DNA of 64,000 bases, taken from positions 1 through 64,000 of the forward strand of contig JAUCBJ010006498.1 in the NCBI GenBank assembly GCA_032718475.1, written 5' to 3'. The notes under the pieces were generated by a model. That model was not told the DNA's origin and did not search any database. It saw only the letters and a list, made by a program, of their open reading frames with translations. The position numbers and the translations under genes are program-made. This document shows, in pieces, positions 54,090 to 64,000 of the stretch; position 1 is the stretch's first letter, and every line of letters begins with the position of its first letter. The stretch is from Nemertoderma westbladi (taxonomy: Eukaryota > Xenacoelomorpha > Nemertodermatida > Nemertodermatidae).

Positions 54090-54497
54090 ATGACGGAGTT
54101 GATAGAAGATGGTCTTGGTATCGGGGAGCGATATACTCTACTTTTACAAGCGTTTGTTGATAGCTTAATACGCGGCGACGTTAGTCCAACTGCTGCGGAG
54201 GACGATGGTCGTTATATCGAACCGACAATGTCCCAAGTGCAGCTCTCGCGAGAGTTGGACTATAGAAAATTCGCTGCTCGATATACGCAGCGTAATGGTA
54301 CGTATATGGGCTTCTTAACCACTGGTCATTCTATCGATTTACACGATACGGACTATGTCGAACATATCCTACCCAGAGGAGTCGAAACGATAAACCAAAA
54401 TTCTAATGCGAAAATCCTATTCGAAATCGACTCGAAAGAAAAGACATTAAAGAAACAAATAAACGCGGTAACTCCAACATATATTTGGAATTCTTGA
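54090..54497 (+). CDS. Unknown 135-codon ORF in LTR-A, 3' region
   Basis: An open frame with balanced composition, unlike its AT-rich surroundings; GC-rich sequence begins about 150 bp upstream (53900-54060). Product is acidic at the N-terminus (MTELIEDGLGIGERYTLLLQ), with AARYTQRNGTYMGFLTTG in the middle and a Lys-rich end. No signal peptide, membrane segment or known motif. A second frame, +1 relative to it, is open from 54472 to 54777 and overlaps its end, so a frameshifted or spliced extension is possible. It may be an accessory gene of the element or a captured host sequence. Confidence 0.45.
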   Translation: MTELIEDGLGIGERYTLLLQAFVDSLIRGDVSPTAAEDDGRYIEPTMSQVQLSRELDYRKFAARYTQRNGTYMGFLTTGHSIDLHDTDYVEHILPRGVETINQNSNAKILFEIDSKEKTLKKQINAVTPTYIWNS

Positions 54498-54777
54498 TAG
54501 AAGCATTGTAACAACAAATAAATATCTCCCGCGTTTCTCCTTCAAGACGTGCGTCTTTGGTATTATTACGATAAATGCCCTAGACCCAACTAATAAACGG
54601 AAAGACATAAACATCCACGGAAACGTTGTGTTAAACACAGTTGTGCTCGTTATATTTACTGGAGTTTCGAGCGAAACTTGTTTGACGTATCACCTATGCT
54701 CACTCGGCTCGAACGATCCTGGAGTAAACCTACGATCAGAGTCCCGGAATACTCGGTCAAACCTCCTCATTCCTTAG
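54472..54777 (+). other. Overlapping open frame following the 135-codon ORF
   Basis: About 100 sense codons without an obvious start, ending at TAG 54775-54777. Includes FSFKTCVFGIITINALDP and a hydrophobic LNTVVLVIFTG. It could be the continuation of the upstream ORF after a +1 shift. No homology recognised. Confidence 0.3.
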
Positions 54778-55255
54778 TTGGACCTCAGACCTGCGATCCT
54801 GGTGGTGTCGCGGATCCTCGCGGACTGTATTCACTGTTCAAAGATCTAGTGCTACCCTAACAATTAATCGGTAACACTCCGACAGTGATTTCTAGCTAGC
54901 CGCCCATCTTACCTAGCCGGATTGTGACGCGGACACCTAATATCACTATCCAACCGTATGGTCGTTCCCGTTTAGCGCGATACAACCCTTCATCAAGGTG
55001 AAGGAGAGCGTTGTACGAAACGAGTTAAACGCTATTCTATAAAGATCAAAAAAGAAACCTGCGTTTGTTCAGATAAACATAAGTTATAACAGTAAGTCCA
55101 ATCGATAAACGAATTGGCCTTATCTCAGTTCGATTGGGAAATCTCGAATCTCTAAGAAGATATCAAGCTTAGAAAACCCTATTCTCTGCGAGAGTTTTGG
55201 ATGAACGTATCCAGCTACGAGCGGAGGAAAATCAGCTCGAGGAGAAGCATATCGA

Positions 55256-55419
55256 AACGGCGGATACCCCGACCATAATCCTACACCTTCTGATGCAATC
55301 ATATTGCACCCTTCACCCAGGATTTATAGCCCTCCTAGTAAAGTGGCTCGCCCCAAAGAGAAAACGACTCTTGCTAGCCTCAAAAACTGCGTAAACGCCG
55401 TCTGCGTAAGAAAGACTAA
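55256..55419 (+). pseudogene. C-terminus of the third LTR-A ORF, frameshifted
   Basis: The frame with NPTPSDAIILHPSPR and SPPSKVARPKEKTTLASLK matches the minus-strand frame ending at 34144. In this copy an A run (A5 instead of A6, near 55386) shifts the frame just before the basic tail, and a stop lies upstream near 55212. The C-terminal coding is thus disrupted here although the LTRs are young. Confidence 0.45.
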
Positions 55420-55489
55420 CTGTTTAGAGTATCTTTATATTTTAGAAACTGTGATTTGTTATATTTTATAGACTTAAATCCCATTTTCT

Positions 55490-55497
55490 GGGAGCGG
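55490..55497 (+). other. Polypurine tract before the 3' LTR
   Basis: GGGAGCGG directly abuts the LTR start. The same sequence abuts the reverse LTR at 34065-34072. Confidence 0.7.
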
Positions 55498-56721
55498 TGT
55501 AAAAGCTTTTGCGTAATTAGCCGGTTATTATCCCCGTAAAGTACTCTGTGGTTGGTTTACCAGGCATAAAAAGGCCGTGTCCTTGCTGTACTGGTGTTTT
55601 GGAGGACATAAAAGCCATTTCTTCTGTATTTGTACTTTAGAGGACATAATCTGCAATTTCGTGACGTAAAAGCTCGATACTCTTGAAAACAGTGTCGCTA
55701 CCATGACGACGGCTAACGGCTGATATTGCCACGTTGCCCCATAGCCCTGCTTTCTGTATCTGCCAATAGGATTTGAGTTGGTTTTGATTTTGACCTATCA
55801 CAGATCTACTGAACTGAATTTCCTATCTGTATGCTCATTCTCTGTGGTGGGTGAGATCTTTGTAGAATAAGGGTAGCTGGTATTCTTATAGTTATTCTTA
55901 TCAGTTTTTAGTGTTGTTGGTGATTCTAAGCCAGGAAGAACGGCTTTAGCCCTACACTAGTAGGCTTAATTATAAGGACATATATCCGTTATCTGCATTT
56001 ATCACAACATAACATACCATACCTAATCAAACAACCTGTGCATACTTTATATTGTTATACTGCTATTTACTGTCAGTTCTTCATAATATGGTTGATGAAT
56101 TATTATATTTGGAATAACGATAAATAACCCCGAAACCCAATATTCTTGATATACCGAAGGTAAGAGAGAAGGGTTACATATAACAATTGTGACTTATGTT
56201 AAAGTGGTTTGAAGTGAATCTAATGTTATTTGATAGACCCTACATGATTCGGTCCGTGTTCCTTTTATATGTGACTAAAATCAGTGAAGATCGGCAGATT
56301 AGTGTGCAGTATTGTGCAGCATTGTGTATGAGTGAGACTGATAACGAAGCATTTCCTAAAGAATGCGCCATATATGTGAATTATAATTAAGCCATATCGT
56401 TGTGAGTAGTTTAAGTCATAACTCTGTTTATATAGAAAAAGCGCCACGTCCTAAAGGAACTGTTAATATTCCCGAAGGTGAATAATATTGTCAGAGATTA
56501 TATAATACTGTCAGTCGAATAATACATTAGGCTTACATAGCAATAAAATTAAGCCGTCGAACCCAATCTCCCGGGTATATCCAGCGGGTGAATGATCGCG
56601 CACAGATTGGTTTCGACTAGTGTAGTGAATTAAATACTTGTTGTAGACTAAAGGTGATTTATTATCTAGAAGACATCCTAATTTGGCGGGTTAAACTGCC
56701 AAAGGTCTGAAAGCGCGAACA
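55498..56721 (+). repeat. LTR-A 3' LTR
   Basis: 1224 bp. Differs from the 5' LTR mainly between 56220 and 56460. The poly(A) signal AATAAA lies at 56542-56547. Followed by the ATTAT target duplication. Confidence 0.92.
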
Positions 56722-56726
56722 ATTAT

Positions 56727-58125
56727 GGATTGGTGCATTTTTATCTGATCGTACACAAACTGTTATAGTAGGTAATGCTATTTCTATTGTTACTAAAGTC
56801 ACTTCTGGAACAGTACAGGGAAGTGTCTTAGGTCCGCTATTGTTTTTGTTGTACGTAAACGACTTACCTGATGCACTCGGTTAGTCCTACAAATGACGTT
56901 AGTTGTAAATTATTTGCTGATGACCTTAAACTGTACAGTAAAGCTTCAGCCAGCAAATCGTTGGCAGATGCCCTCACAGTACTCGAAACCTGGGCTAATG
57001 AATAATGGCAAGTTAAAATTGCCACTCATAAATGTTCAGTGTTGAACATTTCCACATCAGTTAATAATTTATCCCAGGATAAATTCGTCCTGTATGGTAA
57101 AGCCATGTCGCTAGATAAATCTTGTAGGGACCTTGGTGTCTCTATAAGTAGCAATCTAAACCTACCGTGAGCAGGTCCAAAAGGCTTTTCGTATTGTTAA
57201 TATGATATTTAAGTGCTTTTACACTAGCAATCTCAATGCGTTACTAACAGCGTACACATCTTATGTTCGACCCATATTGGAGTACTGTACACCAGTTAGT
57301 TCGCCTTTTAATTTGGGGTCAATAGATCTTATTGAAAGAGTCCAAAGATATTTTACCCGTCGTTTGTATGTTCGTTGTAAATTTGATTGTGCTGACTACT
57401 TAGATCGACTCCTACGTTTAAAACTACAGCCGCTAGAAGTCCAAAGACATCTTTGATCTAAAGCTGGTGTATGTAAGGACGCCACCTAGCGGTGTATATG
57501 ATTTATAACAAACTTGTTGATTTAAATTTTGATGACTTCTTTCATATATCAGTTAGAAATAATAATAGGGGTCATTCCATGAAACTTTACAAGTCCTTTT
57601 CCAGACTTCAGATAACTAAAGAATCGTTCTCAAATCGTGCAGTAGATATTTGGAATGGCCTGCCGCAAGATGTCGTTAGTGCATCCAATATTAATATTTT
57701 TAAAGATAAAATAAAAGAAGTTGACCTGTTACCTTATTGTAATTTTAATAGATTTATAGATTGAAATTTCTATGCTTATTTTATTTTTTTCTGATAACTG
57801 ATAACTTTTGATCCACTAAGAAACATATCATATGTTGTACTTTATTCTTTTTATTTTTTTCCTTTTAAGAGCGTACAGTATTTTATTTAATACTTTCACC
57901 CCATTGACAAACAGTAAGTGTTTGTAATCAATGTTCCCCGTTTTGTAATTTCTGTCGTAACTTAATAACAACATTATTGCATTATTGATTTATTTGACGT
58001 TTATGTACGTAACCACCTATAAGCGTAACAGTAGCATTTACGCGAATTGTACCTTGGTGGTGTTTCCCCCTTTAATTTTAATTAATGTTAATATTAAATG
58101 AGTGTTGTAATAATAATAATAATAA
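56727..58125 (+). pseudogene. LINE reverse transcriptase, 3' portion, and 3' UTR
   Basis: Continues the frame interrupted at 38999: WIGAFLSDRTQTVIVGN, then GTVQGSVLGPLLFLLYVND. After a frame change come the catalytic block KLFADDLKLY (near 56906), the thumb region and the C-terminal blocks YVRPILEYCTPVSSP (57250-57300) and SFSNRAVDIWNGLPQDV (57630-57680), ending with a stop near 57764. At least three frame disruptions make it inactive. The 3' UTR of about 350 bp ends in (AAT)n at about 58108-58125. Confidence 0.88.
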
Positions 58126-58790
58126 TAACAATTAACTTTCTAACGGCAGAAATTACAATTAACTTTCTAACGGCAGAAATTACAATTAACTTTCTAACGG
58201 CAGAAAATACAATTAACTCACGGCAGAAATTATAATTAACTTTCTAACGGCATAAATTACAAATAACTTTCTAACGGCATAAATCCAATTAACTTTCTCA
58301 CGGCAGAAATTACAATTAACTTTCTCACGGCAGAAATTACAATTAACTTTCTCACGGCAGAAATTACAATTAACTTTCTCACGGCAGAAATTACAATTAA
58401 CTTTCTCACGGCAGAAATTACAATTAACTTTCTAACGGCATAAATTACAAATAACTTTCTCACGGCAGAAATGACTATTAACTTTCTCACGGCATAAATC
58501 CAATTAACTTTCTCACGGCAGAAATTACAATTAACTTTCTCACGGCAGAAATTACAATTAACTTTCTCACGGCAGAAATTACAATTAACTTTCTAACGGC
58601 ATAAATTACAAATAACTTTCTCACAGGCAGAAATTACTATTAACTTTCTCACGGCATAAATCCAATTAACTTTCTCACGGCAGAAATTACAATTAACTTT
58701 CTCACGGCAGAAATTACAATTAACTTTCTCACGGCAGAAATTACAATTAACTAATTTAAGGCAAAATTACAATTAACTCTCATGACAGAA
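58126..58790. repeat. 27-bp minisatellite, about 24 copies
   Basis: Units AATTAACTTTCTCACGGCAG plus AAATTAC, with a 27-bp period (58321, 58348) and occasional 23-bp or CATAAATCC variants. They occur in a higher-order order (58457-58620 repeats 58270-58450). An antisense ORF of 77 codons across it is an artefact of the nine-codon unit. Confidence 0.93.
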
Positions 58791-58826
58791 ATTTTTATTC
58801 ATATTCTAGAACTCACTCTTTAGTAA

Positions 58827-58851
58827 CCCCCCCCCCCCCCCCCCCCCCCCC
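58827..58851. repeat. Poly(C) run of 25
   Basis: C25, directly followed by TTCCCGCGCGG. Confidence 0.9.
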
Positions 58852-58984
58852 TTCCCGCGCGGAATGCCCCACCTCCATAGACATAGGCTTACTGTAGTAA
58901 GCCTAGGGTACCGTACAGCCACACAATAGTGGCCATTCTAACACTTTTACTTGAATTTATAAGTTTATGTTTTTTGTTGGGTTT

Positions 58985-60290
58985 AGTTAGGCAGGCCCAA
59001 AACCCTAGACTTCCTGATTCCTTCCTGACTTCCAGATCCATGATCCCAGGTAACAGAAGTCGTCCACATGCTCAAGCATACCATCCTTTGAGCTTATCTC
59101 ATCTGGTCAGAGACTTGCTGAGGACTTTCAAAGTTAACTGTCAAATTTTGGTCTTTTTGGAAAAAATTACTTAATATACTAACTTAATAAAAAGACCAAC
59201 ACTAGAAGCAGGCTGTTCTAATGATCTGAGGAGCCGTTGGGTTACCTCTAGTGATTCTGAGAGTACTCCTAAGTCATCAGCAAAGTCTAGATCAGTTAGG
59301 TACTTGGAAGGATTTCCTCAACTTCTGGAGCCAGTAGGTGGAGTTATCATCACCCCATCATCATTATGATGATCTAAGGACATGCGTAGAACATAGTCAA
59401 CCACAATTATGAACAAGAATGACGCAAGTGTGTCTCCTTGGAGGACTCCCCATAACACTTCAAATGGTTCTGTGTCACCATCAGCAGTAGACACAAATGT
59501 TGTCGAACCATCGTATACTGATCTGATTGCTGCAATAATTTCATCAGGAATCCCATATAATGAAGGTATGCTGAACATACGTTAGCGAGAGACTGAATGA
59601 AAGGCCTTGAGAAGTCAACAATGATAACAGCCAGATGCCTGCCTTTCTTTTTTGATAACTGTTCAATTATGTATCCTTCTAAGTGCCAAAATGGGCTCCA
59701 TTGTCCCGCGACCTTTACGGAACCCATTCTGATTTCCACGGAGCAGGCTCTGTCTGAATGGGATCCCTTGTGCGATTTAATAGAATTCTATTGTATAGCT
59801 TTGCAGCAATCGAGATCAATGAGATTCCCCGAAAATAACCATAGAGTGTTAGGTTGCCCTTCTTGGGAACTGGCATCAACTTATTTGTTTTCATTTCTCA
59901 TGTGACTCTTGTTGTTCTGTACATGTCTACTATGATGGGATAGATGAGCTTTAAACACTGAGGTATTTTAAAGAACCCAGGGGGAACAGCATCTACTCCA
60001 CTGGCACGATTGTTCTTGATGCTCTTTGCAGCAGCCTTCACTTCTGCAAGAAATATATCGCCAATGGGAATATCTGGGAGTACAGACTCAGACACTTTTA
60101 CTTCTATAAAGTTATCAGGCAATTCCCTGTCATTATTGAGGAGCTTTTTAAAGTGGGCCTTCCAACCATTGAGGCGATCAGCTGGTGATTCTGCCTTAAC
60201 CTTGGTGGTTGGTTGGCTTTTCCTCCCAGTAAGCCAGTTAGGTCTAGAACCGTAACTCTCACAGCCGTAGGTTGGCAAAATATTCATTGC
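58985..60290 (-). pseudogene. RTE-like LINE fragment (linker to late palm)
   Basis: Read from 60290 downwards: LTGRKSQPTTKVKAESPADR, KAHFKKLLNNDRELPDNF, VKAAAKSIKNNRASGVDAVP (RT block 1), then after frame changes the block with SVYDGSTTFVSTADGDTEPF and VLQGDTLASFLFIIVVDYV. The left part (59000-59320) has the catalytic-block region and GMLEHV-type codons, further deleted. Stops and frame changes show it is dead. It covers the part missing from the plus copy to its right. Confidence 0.85.
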
Positions 60291-60345
60291 GGATTTTCTA
60301 CCATTGGCTAACTTAACTAATTCGAGAATGTGCTGGTTTCCTCCC

Positions 60346-60672
60346 TTAGTTTGTTTGTCGATTACTCACTTGGCCATCTTTACATACATTGCTGCCATAC
60401 ACAGTAACTAATGTGTCATAAGCCGCCTCAAAGGCATTGTAATCACCTATAAACGTACTTACCAATTCCTTCAGTTGACCTCTCAACGGTTGGTATAGAT
60501 AGTTGAATTTCTCAGTCGGTGAGAAATCCTGTTGAGCGACATTGGTCTCGATATAGTTGATTAAGGTTCTCCAGATAAACCAGTGAAGTGCGAAGGTTGT
60601 AATTATACCCCTATTGTTTAACTGTTTCATTATTGTGATGGTGCAATACTTATATATGCTACTGATTATCAA
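60346..60672 (-). pseudogene. BEL/Pao gag core fragment
   Basis: Open minus frame with LHWFIWRTLINYIETN, LSPTEKF-type FSPTEKFNYLYQPLRGQLKE and DYNAFEAAYDTLVTVYG, the F.W..F......KF.YL...L.G......Y..A...L...YG pattern of Pao-type gag (DUF1759). It differs in sequence from the gag of LTR-A and LTR-B, so a third BEL-like family is present. It lies between two RTE fragments. Confidence 0.65.
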
Positions 60673-60699
60673 TAAAACTACTACTAATAGTGAGTTGAA

Positions 60700-61290
60700 A
60701 GTTGAAATCTACTACTACTAGGATCGGCATGCTGCATTGCAGCTGCATTTTTAAGAATGCTGTGCCGGCTTGTCAACAAAATTGCACCGCCACAACTCCC
60801 TATCACCCATGACATTTGCTAGATCATCCGCATCTTTAAGGCCAGTGTCCTTTAAGATGCGTCTCAAGAAAGTCATGGGCTGTCCACCATGCTTATTCAC
60901 TCCATGAGGCTGCCAAAGTACAAGATTATGCACTGGCTGGTCTTCACGGCGAAAGCAATGTCCTGCAAAGCGGAGGCGATTTTGTTCTAGTGTCAAGCTT
61001 GGGGGAACCAATGAGACACCTCCAATGTTATATAGTGTGTGGTTGGAGATGTGTGCATTGTACTTGACGCAATGAACCCGGCGTAGCATTCTTGTGAATG
61101 TGCCATCCAGAGATTTGGTGTCCTCAGCAGTTAGAGCCCAGCATGGACTCCCGTAGAGGAGTACTGGAACTACTGCTGCTCTAAATAATCGGACCTTAAG
61201 TTTCCGATTAATTCTCGGTGACTTCCAAATCCTGGAAAGCCTATTCAAGGCTGCCCATGCCTTTCCCTTACGTATTCGAAGGTCCTCACC
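60700..61290 (-). pseudogene. RTE-like LINE fragment (C-terminal end and 3' tail)
   Basis: From 61290 down: RIRKGKAWAALNRLSRIWKS, KVRLFRAAVVPVLLYGS, DGTFTRMLRRVHCV, LTLEQNRLRFAGHCFRRED, VLWQPHGVNKHGGQPM and the stop near 60751, then a short 3' UTR and (TAG)n near 60707-60720. The last ~165 codons are intact. The same 3' end is found inside the Merlin element at 19722-19955. Confidence 0.88.
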
Positions 61291-61294
61291 TTAA

Positions 61295-63252
61295 ATCAGT
61301 CTTCGACCGATGGACAGGTTGACTTACCTGTGGTCGATTCTGCGAGTTCGTCCTGTGGTAGTTTACCCTCTAACCGCTCTAATCTCTAACCGCATCATCC
61401 GTTGCCACTTCTCATGTTCTGGAAGACTGGCTAAGAAGTTTCCTAAGGTGGTTCTGATTGTGTGCTACTCTCCAACGAGTGTTGCCCCTGTAGAGGAGGT
61501 GGAAAATTTCTAACACAATCTACAAGCAGCTACTGATGGAGTGGATCAGCATGCATTCTTAACATTCCTGGGAGACTTTAATGCAAGTCTGCATCAATCA
61601 CCTACATCGCCCTGGGTCTATAGCAATAGTGTTAACCGAAATTCTGTCCATCTTCAGGATTTTATCTCTGGAAATGGATTGTTTTCGGCTGGAACCCAGT
61701 TCAAGAAGCGAACTGGAAAGCTATGGACTCATAGTGGACCCAGTGGTCACAAGTCCCAGATAGACCATATTCTGTTTCGTAGGAAATACAGGAGCTCTAT
61801 ACAAGACTGTAATGCATTTACACTTCGACCCTTCTCCAGTGATCACCGCCTTATTGTGGCCAAGGTAAGACTTAGTCTGCGTGCTAGCAGAACAACGAAA
61901 TCTGCCTTGCCGCGGCATGACTGGTCCTCTCTGTTGCAACAGCCAAGTGTGAGATCCAGCTTCACACTACAGCTGAGCAACAGGTATGAGGCTCTTGCCT
62001 CTGAGGCGGCAGATCACTGTGAGGGCTATACTGCCTTTACAGAAGCAGTTAAGTTAGCAGCTGCAGAAACAGTTCCTGTATACCCTCGAAACAGGAAAAG
62101 GGCCCCCTGGACTGACAAGAAAATTCAGAAGTGCCGAAATGACCTTCATAAGGCGCAGAAAGAGTCCCGACTCAAACAGACTACAGCGGCCAAGAATGCA
62201 GTTAAGGCTGCATCTAGGTCCCTGAACAGGCAGTACTCTGTTAATCTCCAGGAGCTAATAAACCAACAGGTTGATGCCATCAATGATGCTGACGACAGCA
62301 GGCAATCATCCCAGGCATGGAGATCGATCAACTTGCTTGCTGGTCGAAAAAGCCAACCAACCACCAAGGTTAAGGCTTAATCACCAGCCGACATTTGTGT
62401 CTACTGTTGACGGTAACACAGAATCATTTGAAGTATTATTGGGCGTCCTCCAGGGAGACACACTTGCACCATTCTTGTTCATAATTGTGGTTGACAATGT
62501 TCTACGCATGTCCTTAGATCATCATAATGATGATGGGGTGATGATAACTCCACCTACTGGCTCCAGAAATCGAGGAAATTCTGCCAAGTACCTATCTGAT
62601 CTAGACTTTGCTGATGACTTAGGAGTACTCCCAGAATCACCAGAGGGAACCCAACGGCTCCTCAGCTCATTAGAACATGCTGCTTTTAGTGTTGGTCTTT
62701 TTATTAACTCCAGAAAGACATTAATTTTGACAGTCCTCAGCAAGTCTCTGATCGGATGAGCATAAGCACAAAGGATGGTATGCTTGAGCATGTGGACGAC
62801 TTCTGTTACCTGGGATCATGGATCCGGAAGTCGTAAGGGAAAGGCATGGGCAGCCTTGAATAGGCTTTCCAGGATTTGGAAGTCACCGAGAATTAATCTC
62901 GGAAACTTAAGGTCCGATTATTTAGAGCAGCAGTAGTTCCAGTACTCCTCTATGGGAGTCCATGCTGGGCTCTAACTGCTGAGGACACCAAATCTCTGGA
63001 TGGCACATTCACAAGAATGCTACGCCGGGTTCATTGTGTCAAGTACAATGCACACATCTCCAACCAGATACTATATAACATTCGAGGTGTCTCATTGGTT
63101 CCTCCAAGCTTGATACTAGAACAAAATCGCCTCCGCTTTGCAGGACATTGGTTTCGCCGTGAGGACCAGCCAGTGCATAATCTTGTACTTTGGCAGCCTC
63201 ATGGAGTGAATAAGCAAGCATGGTGGACAGCCCATGACTTTCTTGAGACGCA
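61295..63252 (+). pseudogene. RTE-like LINE: endonuclease, linker, RT and C-terminus with one internal deletion
   Basis: 61310-62380 encodes most of an APE-type endonuclease: VLIVCYSPTSVAPVEE, an in-frame TAA at 61511, FLTFLGDFNASLHQ, SQIDHILFRRKY and RPFSSDHRLIVAKV, with catalytic Asp/Asn and His residues in place. A basic linker and LLAGRKSQPTTKVKA follow. Homology then jumps at about 62385 to TFVSTVDGNTESF, losing about 230 codons present in the 58985-60290 copy. VLQGDTLAPFLFIIVVDNV and LDFADDLGVL give the RT core, and 62760-63245 the C-terminal region after a second small deletion near 62835. An LTR-A copy interrupts it at 63253. The 5' end abuts the oppositely oriented RTE copy at about 61290. 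Confidence 0.88.
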
Positions 63253-64000
63253 TGTTCGCGCTTTTGAAGACCTTTAGCAGTTTAACCTGCCAAAATTTAT
63301 ATGTCTTTTAGTTAATTAACACACCTTTAGCATACGACAATATTTTATGCTAATAAACAAAACATTAGCCGAAGCCAGCCCATGCGCGATCATTCACCCG
63401 ATGGATACACCCGGGAGGCTGAATTCGGATGCTTAGATTTTATTATTGCAGTGTAAGGTTGCAGTGTAAGCCTACTGTATTATTCGATTGATCGCTAATA
63501 TGTAATTTCTGACAGATATTATTAACTTTCGGGAAATATTAACAGTTCCTTTAGGACGTGGCGCTCTATCTATTTAAACAGAGCTAGGACTTATACTAAA
63601 CGCAACGATAAGGCTTATGATTAAAGTATAAGGCGCATTCTTTAGGAAATGCTTTGTTACCAGTCACACTCACAATCATGCACACTATTCTGCCGACCGT
63701 CAGTATATTAAATATACTGAGCTATATTAGATATACTGATGTGTGATCAAATTTTGATCACACATAAAGAGAACAGCAATTGACTCAGGTAGTGTCTACT
63801 AAATAACATTAGATTCAATACACACCACATTGATATAAATCGCAATTGTTATATATAGCCTGTCTCTCTAACCTGTAGTGTATCAAGAAAATTGGGAAAT
63901 TTGGGTGATTTATCAATATTCTCCAAATGACAATATTTCATCAACAAATCGATACAATTAATAACTGACGGTAAATAGCAGTACAAACAATATGATTAGT
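63253..64000 (-). mobile_element. LTR-A long terminal repeat, reverse orientation (cut by window end)
   Basis: Starts TGTTCGCGCTTTTGAAGACC and continues as the reverse complement of LTR-A (shared phrases GATCATTCACCCG, ATTATTCGATTGATCGC, AACAGTTCCTTTAGGAC, TGCCGACCGTCA). It is inserted into the RTE copy within GAGACGCAT. Confidence 0.85.

Larger units (their letters stand above)
39000..56721 (+). mobile_element. LTR-A: 17.7-kb LTR retrotransposon, gag-protease only
   Basis: 1225-bp and 1224-bp LTRs (39000-40224, 55498-56721) begin TGTAAAAGC and end GCGCGAACA. They differ by about ten substitutions and one indel by eye, so insertion is recent. Exact 5-bp target duplications ATTAT lie at 38995-38999 and 56722-56726, and the LINE reading frame continues from 38999 to 56727 when element plus one ATTAT is removed. 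A purine tract GGGAGCGG precedes the 3' LTR. No TGG-type primer-binding site is visible after the 5' LTR. The 15.3-kb interior holds an 8.5-kb repetitive leader, a gag-protease ORF and 3 kb with small ORFs, but no RT or integrase. Confidence 0.93.

Noticed and set aside
52436-55497. Integrase or reverse transcriptase expected downstream of gag-protease
   Set aside because: No HHCC, DDE or RT blocks were recognised in any frame by eye; a profile search would be decisive.
58257-58490. 77-codon minus-strand ORF of nine-residue repeats
   Set aside because: Product of the 27-bp minisatellite.

Overview
The window reads as nuclear DNA of an animal: AT-rich, repeat-dense, with eukaryotic gene families and no prokaryotic organisation. 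Frequent short palindromes (TAGGCCTA, ACCGGT), long poly(G)/poly(C) runs and a mix of BEL/Pao-like LTR elements, RTE-like and CR1-like LINEs and a Merlin DNA transposon suggest a marine invertebrate, possibly a deuterostome. The phylum cannot be fixed from the sequence alone. Only three ordinary host genes are supported, all intronless as seen and all on the minus strand: a CCDC115 homologue (V-ATPase assembly) at 21.8-22.4 kb, a PPP1R11 homologue (PP1 inhibitor) at 22.5-22.8 kb, and a cytosolic sulfotransferase at 37.1-38.2 kb. PPP1R11 and CCDC115 lie head to tail with 86 bp between them. A poly(A) hexamer overlaps the first stop codon and a splice-acceptor-like site precedes the second start, so they may form a two-gene operon.

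Layout. 0-4 kb: a 2.1-kb composite repeat duplicated in tandem, built of ~147-bp monomers that carry a CTCF-like core. 5-13 kb: RTE fragment, poly(C)/(G) runs, a 2.2-kb GC-rich minisatellite and a 5 x 48-bp repeat. 13-16 kb: a long-TIR element with a 9-bp target duplication (one mismatch), then a fold-back element with a perfect 27-bp-arm palindrome. 16.9-18.2 kb: tandem repeats and a truncated LINE. 19.0-21.0 kb: Merlin transposon broken by nested insertions. 21.7-22.8 kb: host gene pair. 24.9-25.3 kb: second long-TIR element with an exact 9-bp target duplication. 25.7-32.9 kb: a minus-strand BEL/Pao-like element (here LTR-B) with gag and protease but no reverse transcriptase or integrase. 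33.0-35.9 kb: two LTRs of another family (LTR-A) in inverted orientation. 37.1-38.2 kb: sulfotransferase. 38.8-58.1 kb: a LINE split by a 17.7-kb LTR-A element. 58-63 kb: minisatellite, RTE fragments in both orientations and a gag fragment. 63.25 kb to the end: another LTR-A LTR. Both ends of the window fall inside LTR-A LTRs.

The main result is the 17.7-kb LTR-A element (39000-56721). It has 1.22-kb LTRs about 99% identical by eye, a perfect 5-bp target duplication, and a LINE reading frame that resumes exactly across the empty site. It encodes one intact 1139-codon gag-zinc-knuckle-protease frame that passes directly into a remnant of the region after RNase H. RT and integrase are missing, and it carries further unexplained ORFs near the 3' LTR. 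LTR-B has the same gene content, so both may be large non-autonomous retroelements that supply their own capsid and protease but borrow polymerase.
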